Below are positions 56,899 to 64,000 of a stretch of 64,000 nt of DNA, piece after piece. Where the stretch lies: contig JAKQJG010000140.1 of the NCBI GenBank assembly GCA_029561305.1, positions 1 to 64,000 of the forward strand. Reading direction: 5' to 3'. Position 1 is the stretch's first letter, and each line of letters opens with the position of its first letter. The notes beneath the pieces are model-generated. The model had not been told where the DNA came from and did not search any database. It worked only from the letters and a program-made list of their open reading frames with translations. The stretch is from Bacteroidota bacterium (GTDB lineage Bacteria; Bacteroidota; Bacteroidia; Chitinophagales; Chitinophagaceae). A program made the translations under genes and the position numbers.

Positions 56899-58233
56899 TC
56901 AATCAACTTTGATTACATCAGCAAATTCCTGTGTTACATTTACCAATGTATTGTCATCCAGCCAGATAAAATTCCAGTTGCCGCCATTAAGTAATCCATT
57001 GCGGTAGTAAGTCCAGCTGCTTCCAAAATTGTCACTCACCAAAGTGTAATCATAGCTTACCACCACTACTTTGTTTTTACGAACGGTAAGATAAGCATAG
57101 GTATCACCCGTATTAAGCTCTAACAATTTTTCTTCGTTGCCATTTTTACCTGCACGGTTTATTTCATTTGGGTGATAAGGTAATCCTTCAATTGAAATAA
57201 AATGAACACCGTCATTGGTAAACCGCCGGTGAAAAAGATGTGATGAAGATTGGGTAGCCATATAAGGACTGGAAGATTCCACCCCTTGCATAGTAGAGAA
57301 CTTAGTATCTGTGTCACAGGATGAAAAAATATTCTGTAAAGCGTTACAGGGCGATTCTGTTGCGGATGAATCAATGGGATTTCCAATAGCATCATAGGTA
57401 ATGAATACTGTTCTTTCATTTTCCCTAAAAAAAACAAACCCCCTGTCGTTGATGTTCACCAACTGTGCGTCGGCCTCCTGTAGGGCAAACCGAATTGACC
57501 ATGAACGGCATCCGTCTTTTGATTCTAATAACCAGGGGCGGTAATCTTTTATTTCTTTGTGCAAGTCATTTACATACCCGATGCAGTATACGGAAGAAGA
57601 CAGGGCTGGTGCGTAATACAGCTGGCCTAATTCCATATACAGTTTGTATTCATCCTCATCAGTTGCTTGTATGTGTTCACTTTTTTGAAATCCTTTGTAC
57701 TGTACACCTGGTTCATTCGGTTCTTCAAAATCATGCGGATAGAGGTCTTTGTCCATATACACATACCGTTGTTTCTGCAACAATGGCAGTGTATCCTTTG
57801 CTGAAATGCTGAAGTATTTCCAATGCTGGTTGATTATATGTGTAGCAGAAAAGGCTCTCATATTGGCAAGCGGTGCTGTATTATGGTCAAATACAAATTG
57901 CCCCGATTGAAAGGGGATATGATGAAGCGATTGAGAGGTCCTGATGAACATCGTATCCAGGCTGCCCCTGCGATAGATCTTAATGTCTGCCGGGTTTCGT
58001 TTAGCATCTACGGCACCGGTGATAAACTCACCGTTTTGCACCATTGCTTTTTGCCAGTGGTTGGTAGTACTGCTGTGCCATTCCAGCACAATATCTTTTT
58101 CGGTACGCCGGATAAAATCTTCTCCATTATAAAAAACCTTGAATCGCAGGGGTGCAAGTGAAAAGCCTGGCTGGGCCAATGTGCCCGTGATCAAAGCACA
58201 GGAGAGTAAGCAAGTTGAAATGTATTTGAACAT
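56899..58233 (-). CDS. Exported protein of unknown function
   Basis: The protein is 444 aa from ATG 58233, which begins a signal peptide (YISTCLLSCALITGTLAQ); an upstream ATG at 58287 lacks one. It has repeating beta strands with aromatic positions (FGSSWTYYRNGLLNGGNWNFIWL at the end, SWSIRFALQEADAQLVNINDRG mid-protein), suggestive of a sialidase/BNR-type propeller. No Asp-box is clear and no enzyme motif is visible. Confidence 0.7.
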   Translation of the reverse strand: MFKYISTCLLSCALITGTLAQPGFSLAPLRFKVFYNGEDFIRRTEKDIVLEWHSSTTNHWQKAMVQNGEFITGAVDAKRNPADIKIYRRGSLDTMFIRTSQSLHHIPFQSGQFVFDHNTAPLANMRAFSATHIINQHWKYFSISAKDTLPLLQKQRYVYMDKDLYPHDFEEPNEPGVQYKGFQKSEHIQATDEDEYKLYMELGQLYYAPALSSSVYCIGYVNDLHKEIKDYRPWLLESKDGCRSWSIRFALQEADAQLVNINDRGFVFFRENERTVFITYDAIGNPIDSSATESPCNALQNIFSSCDTDTKFSTMQGVESSSPYMATQSSSHLFHRRFTNDGVHFISIEGLPYHPNEINRAGKNGNEEKLLELNTGDTYAYLTVRKNKVVVVSYDYTLVSDNFGSSWTYYRNGLLNGGNWNFIWLDDNTLVNVTQEFADVIKVD

Positions 58234-58406
58234 AATAAACTTCCGGATGCCTGGGAAAGTAAAATTGCATAAATGACCTTTACACATATGATCAATATAT
58301 CAAAAGCATATATGCCGCTTTTCAAAAACTTCAGATTCCTGACCTGCTTTTCCTGTTATTCAATACATTCGCTGGTAAATCCCATGTATTAAAAATCGCT
58401 ATTATT

Positions 58407-59966
58407 ATGAATTACATCCGCCTCTGTATTCTGCAGTTGTTTCTGCTGCCCGCTTTTATCAGCCATGCACAACCAAAAGATTCTGCTGTTGTGGCAGGCA
58501 TCGTAAAAGAAGCAACTGAAAATTCACAACTGGAAAAACTGGCGTATGAATTACTGGACAGTATAGGACCAAGACTGGTAGGTTCTCCACAAATGAAACA
58601 GGCTCATGACTGGGCCGTGGCTAAATACAGTAACTGGGGTATTGCTGCCCGTAATGAGCAATGGGGCCAGTGGCGTGGCTGGCAAAGAGGTATTACGCAT
58701 ATCGACATGGTACACCCAAGGGTAAAAACTTTGGACGGAATGCAATTGGCCTGGAGCCCTTCCACCAATGGAAAAACCATAAGTGCTGAAACGATCATAT
58801 TAGCTGATGTAGCCGATTCGCTTGCCTTTCAGCAATGGTTACCCAATGTAAAAGGAAAGTTTGTATTGATCTCTATGTGTCAGCCAACTGGCCGGCCGGA
58901 TTATAACTGGCAGGAATTTGGGCTGAAAGAATCTTTTGACAAAATGAAGAAGGCACGTACAGAGCAAACGGATGCCTGGCGCAAACGCATCAGCAAAACG
59001 GGCTACGGTAATAAGGAATTGGCAAGAGCGCTGGAAAATGCGGGTGCTGTTGGTATCGTAACTTCTTACTGGTCAGCAGGATTTGGATCCAATAAAATTT
59101 TTGGCGCCAACACAATAAAAGTTCCAACGGTTGATATTGCATTGGAAGATTATGCAACCCTATACCGCCTGACCGAATCTGGTGCCAGGCCAAAAATAAG
59201 TGTGAAGGCAGATTCAAAAGAGCTGGGGGTAATGCCCACTTTTAATACCATTGCAGAAATAAAAGGAACAGAAAAACCGGATGAATATGTTATGCTGTCG
59301 GCTCATTTTGATTCCTGGGATGGGGCCACGGGTGCTACTGATAACGGCACTGGTACTATTGTAATGATGGAAGCACTGCGTATACTGAAAAAAATATATC
59401 CCAATCCTAAACGCACCATTCTTGTGGGCCATTGGGGAAGTGAAGAACAGGGTTTGAATGGATCAAGAGCGTTTATTGAAGACCACCCTGAAATGGTGGA
59501 TAAGATACAAGTGTTGTTTAACCAGGATAATGGTACCGGACGTGTGGTGAGTCTTGGCGGCCAGGGCTTTTTACATTCCTATGAATATTTAAAAAGATGG
59601 CTTAGCAAGGTGCCCTCCAATATCAAAGACAACATAGAAACAAGTTTTCCGGGAGCGCCCGACCGGGGTGGTTCTGACTATGCGTCGTTTGTGGCAGCTG
59701 GTGTGCCGGCGTTTTCATTAAGTTCCAACAGCTGGTTGTATGGAAGCTATACCTGGCATACTAACAGGGACACCTATGACAAAATAGTGTTTGACGATGT
59801 ACGCAGTAATGCTATCCTGGCTGCTGTGCTGGCTTATATGGCCTGTGAAGAACCTGCAAAAGTATCTCGTGAAAAAGCTGTATTACCAATCAACAGCAAA
59901 ACTGGTGAGCCAGGCAAGTGGCCAGAGAAAAAAGAAGCCAAGAGAAAAGGCGGACTGGAGGAATAA
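58407..59966 (+). CDS. M28 family zinc aminopeptidase, exported
   Basis: This 519-aa protein has a signal peptide (LCILQLFLLPAFISHAQ). A PA-like insert lies in the middle (about residues 120-260) and the catalytic domain follows. Zinc-ligand motifs are SAHFDSWDGATGATDNGTG, GSEEQGLNGS, LFNQDNGTG and YTWHTNRDTYD. All family ligands appear present. It removes N-terminal amino acids or processes dipeptides in the periplasm or outside. Confidence 0.9.
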   Translation: MNYIRLCILQLFLLPAFISHAQPKDSAVVAGIVKEATENSQLEKLAYELLDSIGPRLVGSPQMKQAHDWAVAKYSNWGIAARNEQWGQWRGWQRGITHIDMVHPRVKTLDGMQLAWSPSTNGKTISAETIILADVADSLAFQQWLPNVKGKFVLISMCQPTGRPDYNWQEFGLKESFDKMKKARTEQTDAWRKRISKTGYGNKELARALENAGAVGIVTSYWSAGFGSNKIFGANTIKVPTVDIALEDYATLYRLTESGARPKISVKADSKELGVMPTFNTIAEIKGTEKPDEYVMLSAHFDSWDGATGATDNGTGTIVMMEALRILKKIYPNPKRTILVGHWGSEEQGLNGSRAFIEDHPEMVDKIQVLFNQDNGTGRVVSLGGQGFLHSYEYLKRWLSKVPSNIKDNIETSFPGAPDRGGSDYASFVAAGVPAFSLSSNSWLYGSYTWHTNRDTYDKIVFDDVRSNAILAAVLAYMACEEPAKVSREKAVLPINSKTGEPGKWPEKKEAKRKGGLEE

Positions 59967-59979
59967 AAAAAAATTGTCT

Positions 59980-61287
59980 CTACTCCAGCTCTTCTTTTTC
60001 CTGTTTTTTAAAGGGCTGCCGTTGCCAGTAAGTAAGACTGCGCCATAACCATTCTAAAGGGCCAAAGCGAAAATAGCGTAACCATAGCGGGCTAAGAATC
60101 AACTGCAGTATCCATACCGCAAAAACAATATAATACAATTGGTAACGCTGCAATGTTCCGAATAACGCCAGGCCATAGCCCAAAAAAATAAAATTACAAA
60201 TGAGGGTATGCATAATATAATTGGTAAAAGCCATTTGCCCCACAGCCGCCAGTGCTTTTTGTAAAAAAGACAACCAGCCAGATTTTATGAAAAGCATGAT
60301 AAGGCCGATATGCCCGCAGGTGGTCGGCAGCCTGCCTGCATCATATGTCAGGTAACTTTTATTAAGAGACATCACAGAGAACTGATTTGACAACAGCAGG
60401 TCCGCTTCATAATAATTTACAGACAATCCAATAGCGTAACCCAGCAAGGCCATCAAAATATAAAAGCGGTTAGAAAGCGCCGACTTTAAGATACCCCATT
60501 TAAGAAAAGCCATACCCAGCAGCATCATGGCAAGTGTGTCAAAGAAGTTGTACCGGTAAAGAAATATGGTCTGCATAAATTGGTTCTCGCCTGCCATATG
60601 CCCTACAACACTAAAATATCCTTTATGCATGGCTGCAATGCCTTCCTGCCTGCTTTCCGTGCTGGGTTTACGGTCAAGTAGTTTTTTATTCCAGTCTTCA
60701 ATTGCTGCTGTTTGGTCTTTTGACAGGACTTGCCCGCTATCCTTTTTACTGGTGGCGGCAGCAGCTGTTTCATATAACTTTTTATCCTGGTAATAGTCTT
60801 TTATATTCCATATGGTGGCCAGCGACAACAATATAACAGTGCCGGTTACCAGTTTTTTAGGTGCCAGGTGCCGGAAACTGAAAGCAAACATGCCTACAAT
60901 GCCATAGCAATATAATATTTCACCATGCCACAATAAAAGATAGCAATGAATAATGCCAAACAGCACCATCCAAAGCAGCCTGCGAAAAAACAGGTCCGTA
61001 ACAATACTGGCGTTGTTTTGAGAACGGCCTGTAAACAACAGGATACCGGCTCCAAAAAGCATGGAGAACATCCCCCGCATCGTACCCTCAAAAAATATGC
61101 TGTTAATCCACCACACATCAAGGTTCCATCCACTGGCGCCCCCATTCACTGTCGGGTCATCGTAAGCTTTGTATAAACCGAAACCGGTAATATTCATTAG
61201 CAGGATACCGCAAAGAGCGATGCCTCGGATAATATCCATTGAACTGATCCTTTCTGATTTGCCGACAGGACTGATAGCAGTAGTCAT
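59980..61287 (-). CDS. DUF418 (YeiB-like) membrane protein
   Basis: This 435-aa protein has about ten hydrophobic helices and the family start SMDIIRGIALCGILLMNI, MRGMFSMLFGAGILLF, and a C-terminal NYIMHTLICNFIFLGYG and FGPLEWLWRSLTYWQ. The function is unknown; it is related to acyltransferase-like membrane folds. Convergent with the M28 gene. Confidence 0.88.
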   Translation of the reverse strand: MTTAISPVGKSERISSMDIIRGIALCGILLMNITGFGLYKAYDDPTVNGGASGWNLDVWWINSIFFEGTMRGMFSMLFGAGILLFTGRSQNNASIVTDLFFRRLLWMVLFGIIHCYLLLWHGEILYCYGIVGMFAFSFRHLAPKKLVTGTVILLSLATIWNIKDYYQDKKLYETAAAATSKKDSGQVLSKDQTAAIEDWNKKLLDRKPSTESRQEGIAAMHKGYFSVVGHMAGENQFMQTIFLYRYNFFDTLAMMLLGMAFLKWGILKSALSNRFYILMALLGYAIGLSVNYYEADLLLSNQFSVMSLNKSYLTYDAGRLPTTCGHIGLIMLFIKSGWLSFLQKALAAVGQMAFTNYIMHTLICNFIFLGYGLALFGTLQRYQLYYIVFAVWILQLILSPLWLRYFRFGPLEWLWRSLTYWQRQPFKKQEKEELE

Positions 61288-61472
61288 GTGTTATTTTTTT
61301 TAGCGGTAAATCGGGCAGGTAAACTGGTTGTTATACGGGGAACGGGTTTGCGACCACATATGCTGCTGGTGTAATGAAAATGCTTTTTTCACCAGCAAGT
61401 TCTTGATTTCAAAAAAAACTACATTAACCTGGCGGCAACATTTCCGGGAGTGAACCAGTCAATACCATTAGG

Positions 61473-61916
61473 CTACAGCGGATACTCATAAAAGAAATCC
61501 TGTGCTTTTATCCATCCATTTTTTTCGTACACTGATTGTGCACTGTAGTTATCCGAACCGGTTTGTAATAATAAATAGGCAGCACCGCTTTCTCTGCCAA
61601 ATTGTTTTGCTTGTTGCAGCAAGGCCTCTCCTATTCCCTGGTTACGGGCAGTTTCTGCTACAAAGAGGTCATTGAGTATCCATGATTTTTTCATTTGTAC
61701 GGAGGAAAATACCGGATACAATTGTACAAAACCAACAGGTTCATTACGCATCACTGCCAAAAAAATAGTTGACTCATTTTTTGATACCCGCTGCTCGAGG
61801 AAATCAAATGCAGCCTGCAAATTGGAAAGCTGGTTATAAAAAACGCGGTAGGCATCAAACAGCAATGCAACTGATGAAACATCGGAAATGGTAACCTTTT
61901 TTATATCAAGCGCCAT
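61473..61916 (-). CDS. GNAT family N-acetyltransferase
   Basis: This 147-aa protein has the GNAT fold: LNDLFVAETARNQGIGEALLQQA is motif A with the acetyl-CoA loop RNQGIG, and the C-terminal strand is QSVYEKNGWIKAQDFFYEYPL. The substrate is unknown. It is divergent from the csaA-like gene, 56 bp apart. Confidence 0.9.
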   Translation of the reverse strand: MALDIKKVTISDVSSVALLFDAYRVFYNQLSNLQAAFDFLEQRVSKNESTIFLAVMRNEPVGFVQLYPVFSSVQMKKSWILNDLFVAETARNQGIGEALLQQAKQFGRESGAAYLLLQTGSDNYSAQSVYEKNGWIKAQDFFYEYPL

Positions 61917-61972
61917 ATTTACTAATTTGGCCTGTTAAAATACTTTATTTCATCAGAATAAAAAAAACAGCA

Positions 61973-62302
61973 ATGATTACCTGGGCCGATTTTGAAAAAA
62001 TAGAGATACTGGTGGGAACAATTACAGCCGCTGCTCCATTCGAAAAAGCAAAAAAACCATCGTATCAATTGACGATTGATTTTGGAGATTCCGGCATTAA
62101 AAGATCGTCTGCACAGATCACTGCACATTATCATGTGGATGAATTAAAAGGAAGGCAGGTAATTGCCGTGATAAATTTTCCTCCCAAACAAATCGCCAAT
62201 TTTTTTAGTGAGTGTTTGGTATTGGGCGTGTATGATGAAAATAATGAGGTGGTGTTATTACAACCAGGAAAAGAAGTTAAGAATGGATGCAGGGTTGGGT
62301 GA
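61973..62302 (+). CDS. csaA: CsaA-like tRNA-binding protein
   Basis: This 109-aa OB-fold protein has IEILVGTITAAAPFEKA at the start, SSAQITAHYHVDELKGRQVIAVINFPPKQI and the tRNA-binding C terminus LQPGKEVKNGCRVG. CsaA binds tRNA and has been linked to protein export chaperoning. The last 63 bp of the gene are part of a 109-bp duplication copied 199 bp downstream. Confidence 0.88.
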   Translation: MITWADFEKIEILVGTITAAAPFEKAKKPSYQLTIDFGDSGIKRSSAQITAHYHVDELKGRQVIAVINFPPKQIANFFSECLVLGVYDENNEVVLLQPGKEVKNGCRVG

Positions 62303-62348
62303 TATGGATTTTTAATGATGATTGAAAAAGGAAGGGTATGATTGATAT
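62240..62348 (+). repeat. 109-bp direct repeat, copy 1 (csaA 3' end)
   Basis: This segment covers the last 63 bases of csaA and 46 bases beyond it. It recurs at 62439-62547 with two substitutions (107 of 109 identical), an offset of exactly 199 bp. Confidence 0.9.
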
Positions 62349-62438
62349 GATTTGCCAGCGCAAAAAAAGTTGCCTCTTCACTTCCGACCTTGATTACCTG
62401 CTCTCTTAATTATCGCCTATTGGCAACTGACAACCTGT

Positions 62439-62547
62439 AATAATGAGGTGGTGTTATTACAACCGGGAAAACAAGTTAAGAATGGATGCAGGGTTGGGTG
62501 ATATGGATTTTTAATGATGATTGAAAAAGGAAGGGTATGATTGATAT
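62439..62547 (+). repeat. 109-bp direct repeat, copy 2 (displaced csaA tail)
   Basis: This copy of 62240-62348 would encode the CsaA tail (EVVLLQPGKQVKNGCRVG) but has no start or upstream gene body. The spacer tails after the two copies also share TTGA(T/G)TACCTGCT. It lies in the 352-bp csaA-arsR gap. Confidence 0.9.
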
Positions 62548-62614
62548 AACAGGTGTCGAAATAAAAAACTTTATCGCCTCCATATTGCCCCTTTGCAAAC
62601 TTGAGTACCTGCTT

Positions 62615-62661
62615 ATTCACCATTCACCATTGCCCATTGACCATTGACCTTTGCCTATTGA
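62615..62661. repeat. Short CCATT-type microrepeat
   Basis: Degenerate tandem units of CACCATT, CCCATTGA and CCATTGAC run across 47 bp at the end of the arsR-like gene. Such CATTGACC-like runs occur between genes in Bacteroidota; no function is known. Confidence 0.5.
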
Positions 62662-62957
62662 TGAAACCGCTCCATAAATAAACTCACTTTTTTAAAATTG
62701 ATCTTATTCAAAGTAAAAAAATGATTGCGGCCTTCTTTACGGCAGTCAAGGAGTTTACTATCGCACAGAAGTTTGATATGATGAGAACAGGTAGGCTGAG
62801 ACAAACCGGTTAGTCCCTGCACATCACCGCAGCAGACAGCGCCTTTACGGGAAATTTCCTGCAGGATGGATAAACGGCATGGATCGGCAATGGCATTCAT
62901 TGCTTTTTCAATAAATCTTGCTTCACTTTTATCTACTGCCGTTACTTCCTGGTTCAT
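62655..62957 (-). CDS. ArsR family regulator
   Basis: This 100-aa winged-helix protein has ADPCRLSILQEISRKGAVCCGDV and the recognition helix LTGLSQPTCSHHIKLLCDS. Cys and His residues in and before the recognition helix could bind metal. Regulated genes are unclear; it is divergent from the methyltransferase gene. Confidence 0.88.
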   Translation of the reverse strand: MNQEVTAVDKSEARFIEKAMNAIADPCRLSILQEISRKGAVCCGDVQGLTGLSQPTCSHHIKLLCDSKLLDCRKEGRNHFFTLNKINFKKVSLFMERFHQ

Positions 62958-63083
62958 GCGTCAAAGAAATTATTTTTTAAGCAAACGAACAACTGTTTGA
63001 GTATAATTAATATCATTCTCCACAATGAGGCATTTATTTTTTTCGGTAGGTTTTGCGTTGTAAATTCACCGGTTTTTAAATAC

Positions 63084-63578
63084 ATGCCGGAAGTAAAACA
63101 TATAATAGCAACACCCATCGGAAAAATCGCCATACATGCAGGAGATGAAGCGATCAATGCGGTACTTTTTATAAAACAGGATGCAAACACCCCGGTCAGT
63201 GAAATATCCAGCCACCCATTAATTAACCTGTGTGCCGGACAACTCAAAGAATATTTCGCAGGCGAGAGAAAAAACTTTGATCTGCCTTTACAACAAAAGG
63301 GCTCTCCCTTTCAACAAAATGTGTGGGAGCAACTGCTAAAAATAAATTATGGCAAAACCATTAGTTACCTGGAATTGTCAAAACGGGTGGGTGATGCAAA
63401 AGCCATCCGGGCGGTGGGTACCACCAATGGTAAAAATCAAATTGCTATCATTGTTCCCTGTCACCGCGTGATTGGCAGCGATGGAAGCCTGACTGGCTAT
63501 GCTGGTGAATTGTGGCGTAAAAAATGGCTGCTGGAGCATGAAGGAAAATATGCCAATGGGGTGCAGACTTTATTTTAA
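63084..63578 (+). CDS. Methylated-DNA--protein-cysteine methyltransferase (O6-alkylguanine)
   Basis: The protein is 164 aa from ATG 63084; the frame is open 29 codons upstream. It has the active-site motif IVPCHRVIGSDGSLTGYAG with the acceptor Cys in PCHR, and the upstream VGDAKAIRAVGTTNGKN helix-turn-helix. It repairs O6-methylguanine by suicide transfer. Confidence 0.93.
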   Translation: MPEVKHIIATPIGKIAIHAGDEAINAVLFIKQDANTPVSEISSHPLINLCAGQLKEYFAGERKNFDLPLQQKGSPFQQNVWEQLLKINYGKTISYLELSKRVGDAKAIRAVGTTNGKNQIAIIVPCHRVIGSDGSLTGYAGELWRKKWLLEHEGKYANGVQTLF

Positions 63579-63986
63579 TTATCCTGCAAGGCGTACATAC
63601 ATAAACTGTAAATGTGCATTGTCTGTTATTTTAAAAGAATAGATAACAGTACTTTCTCCTCCATCCGTTATTTCACCGTTTTCATCTTTCCACACCGTAT
63701 TGTAAGACAGGTTCAATGAGAGGATGCTGGTTTCTTTATCAACCGAAGCAAACATTGTATGTGTTGTGTTTCCCTCTTTGAATGGATCAGACTGGGTTTC
63801 TCCTTTATTAAAAAGTTCGGCAGATTTTATCTTGAGTATTGTTTTAATAAATGCCGGCGGGAAAAGTTTTTTATAATATTTATTGAAATCACTTTTGGTA
63901 AAAGGGGTGATGTTATTGGTCAGCTTTTTTGCTTCCCTTTCTTTTTCTGATAACACCAAAAACCAAATTTCATCAGAAGGATTCAT
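63579..63986 (-). CDS. Hypothetical protein (possibly 5' partial)
   Basis: This 135-aa frame ends directly against the methyltransferase stop and is open to the right window edge, so the ATG at 63986 may be internal. Strand-rich C terminus (TSILSLNLSYNTVW, STVIYSFKITDNAHLQFMYV) without signal peptide. No family recognised. Confidence 0.55.
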   Translation of the reverse strand: MNPSDEIWFLVLSEKEREAKKLTNNITPFTKSDFNKYYKKLFPPAFIKTILKIKSAELFNKGETQSDPFKEGNTTHTMFASVDKETSILSLNLSYNTVWKDENGEITDGGESTVIYSFKITDNAHLQFMYVRLAG

Positions 63987-64000
63987 TACAGGAAATGTAA

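Noticed and set aside
62954..63247. 97-aa minus-strand frame opposite the methyltransferase start
   Set aside because: It is antisense to the conserved MGMT N terminus and shows no family motif; arsR has its own start at 62957.

Overview
The window looks like chromosomal DNA of a Bacteroidota bacterium, most likely a Chitinophagaceae-type environmental species. The evidence is several C-terminal type IX secretion (T9SS) sorting domains, CarboxypepD_reg/TonB-receptor architectures, a DUF5686 outer-membrane protein, a PUR-domain DUF3276 protein, an S46 dipeptidyl-peptidase, and many perfect Bacteroidota -7 promoter elements (TAnnTTTG) upstream of genes. Coding density is high. I see no rRNA, tRNA, CRISPR array, transposase or phage gene.

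Region 1-11035 (all minus strand) is the most coherent block: an apparently near-complete inositol-sphingolipid locus. Reading in the direction of transcription, it holds a MarR regulator, serine palmitoyltransferase, a GNAT-fold protein that is a candidate bacterial ceramide synthase, and an NAD-dependent epimerase-like reductase that is a CerR candidate. After a 120-bp gap come myo-inositol-1-phosphate synthase, a PgpA-like phosphatase, a GtrA-like membrane protein, a DUF5686 outer-membrane protein, a CDP-alcohol phosphatidyltransferase (PI-phosphate synthase candidate), a fatty-acid/sphingolipid hydroxylase, and an AUR1-like PAP2 enzyme (inositol phosphorylceramide synthase candidate) cut by the left edge. 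Together they could go from serine + acyl-CoA to ceramide, from glucose-6-phosphate to phosphatidylinositol, and join the two as hydroxylated inositol phosphorylceramide.

Region 11284-17314 holds a CapK/PaaK-like adenylate-forming protein, a pair consisting of a GntA-like (YqcI/YcgG) heme N-hydroxylase and a DUF1989 protein (both families known to act on guanidino compounds), a PUR-domain nucleic-acid-binding protein, an ABC exporter with Asp at the catalytic Glu position, and a LysE-type exporter. Region 17468-21254 is a tight four-gene type III polyketide operon (UbiA, type III PKS, methyltransferase, FAD oxidoreductase).

The rest (21272-64000) is a mixed Bacteroidota gene set. It includes secreted T9SS proteins (one of 1731 aa), a CCG-domain Fe-S protein, a VWA protein, WalJ-like and subclass B3 metallo-beta-lactamase-fold proteins (the latter GOB-like with Gln116/Met221), and a DPP11-type S46 peptidase. 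It also includes M43, M28 and DUF885 hydrolases, a LolA-like carrier, a TonB-dependent receptor-like protein, a divergent lipid kinase / APP1 phosphatase pair, a CsaA-like tRNA-binding protein, ArsR and MGMT. A 109-bp duplication of the csaA 3' end lies at 62240-62547.
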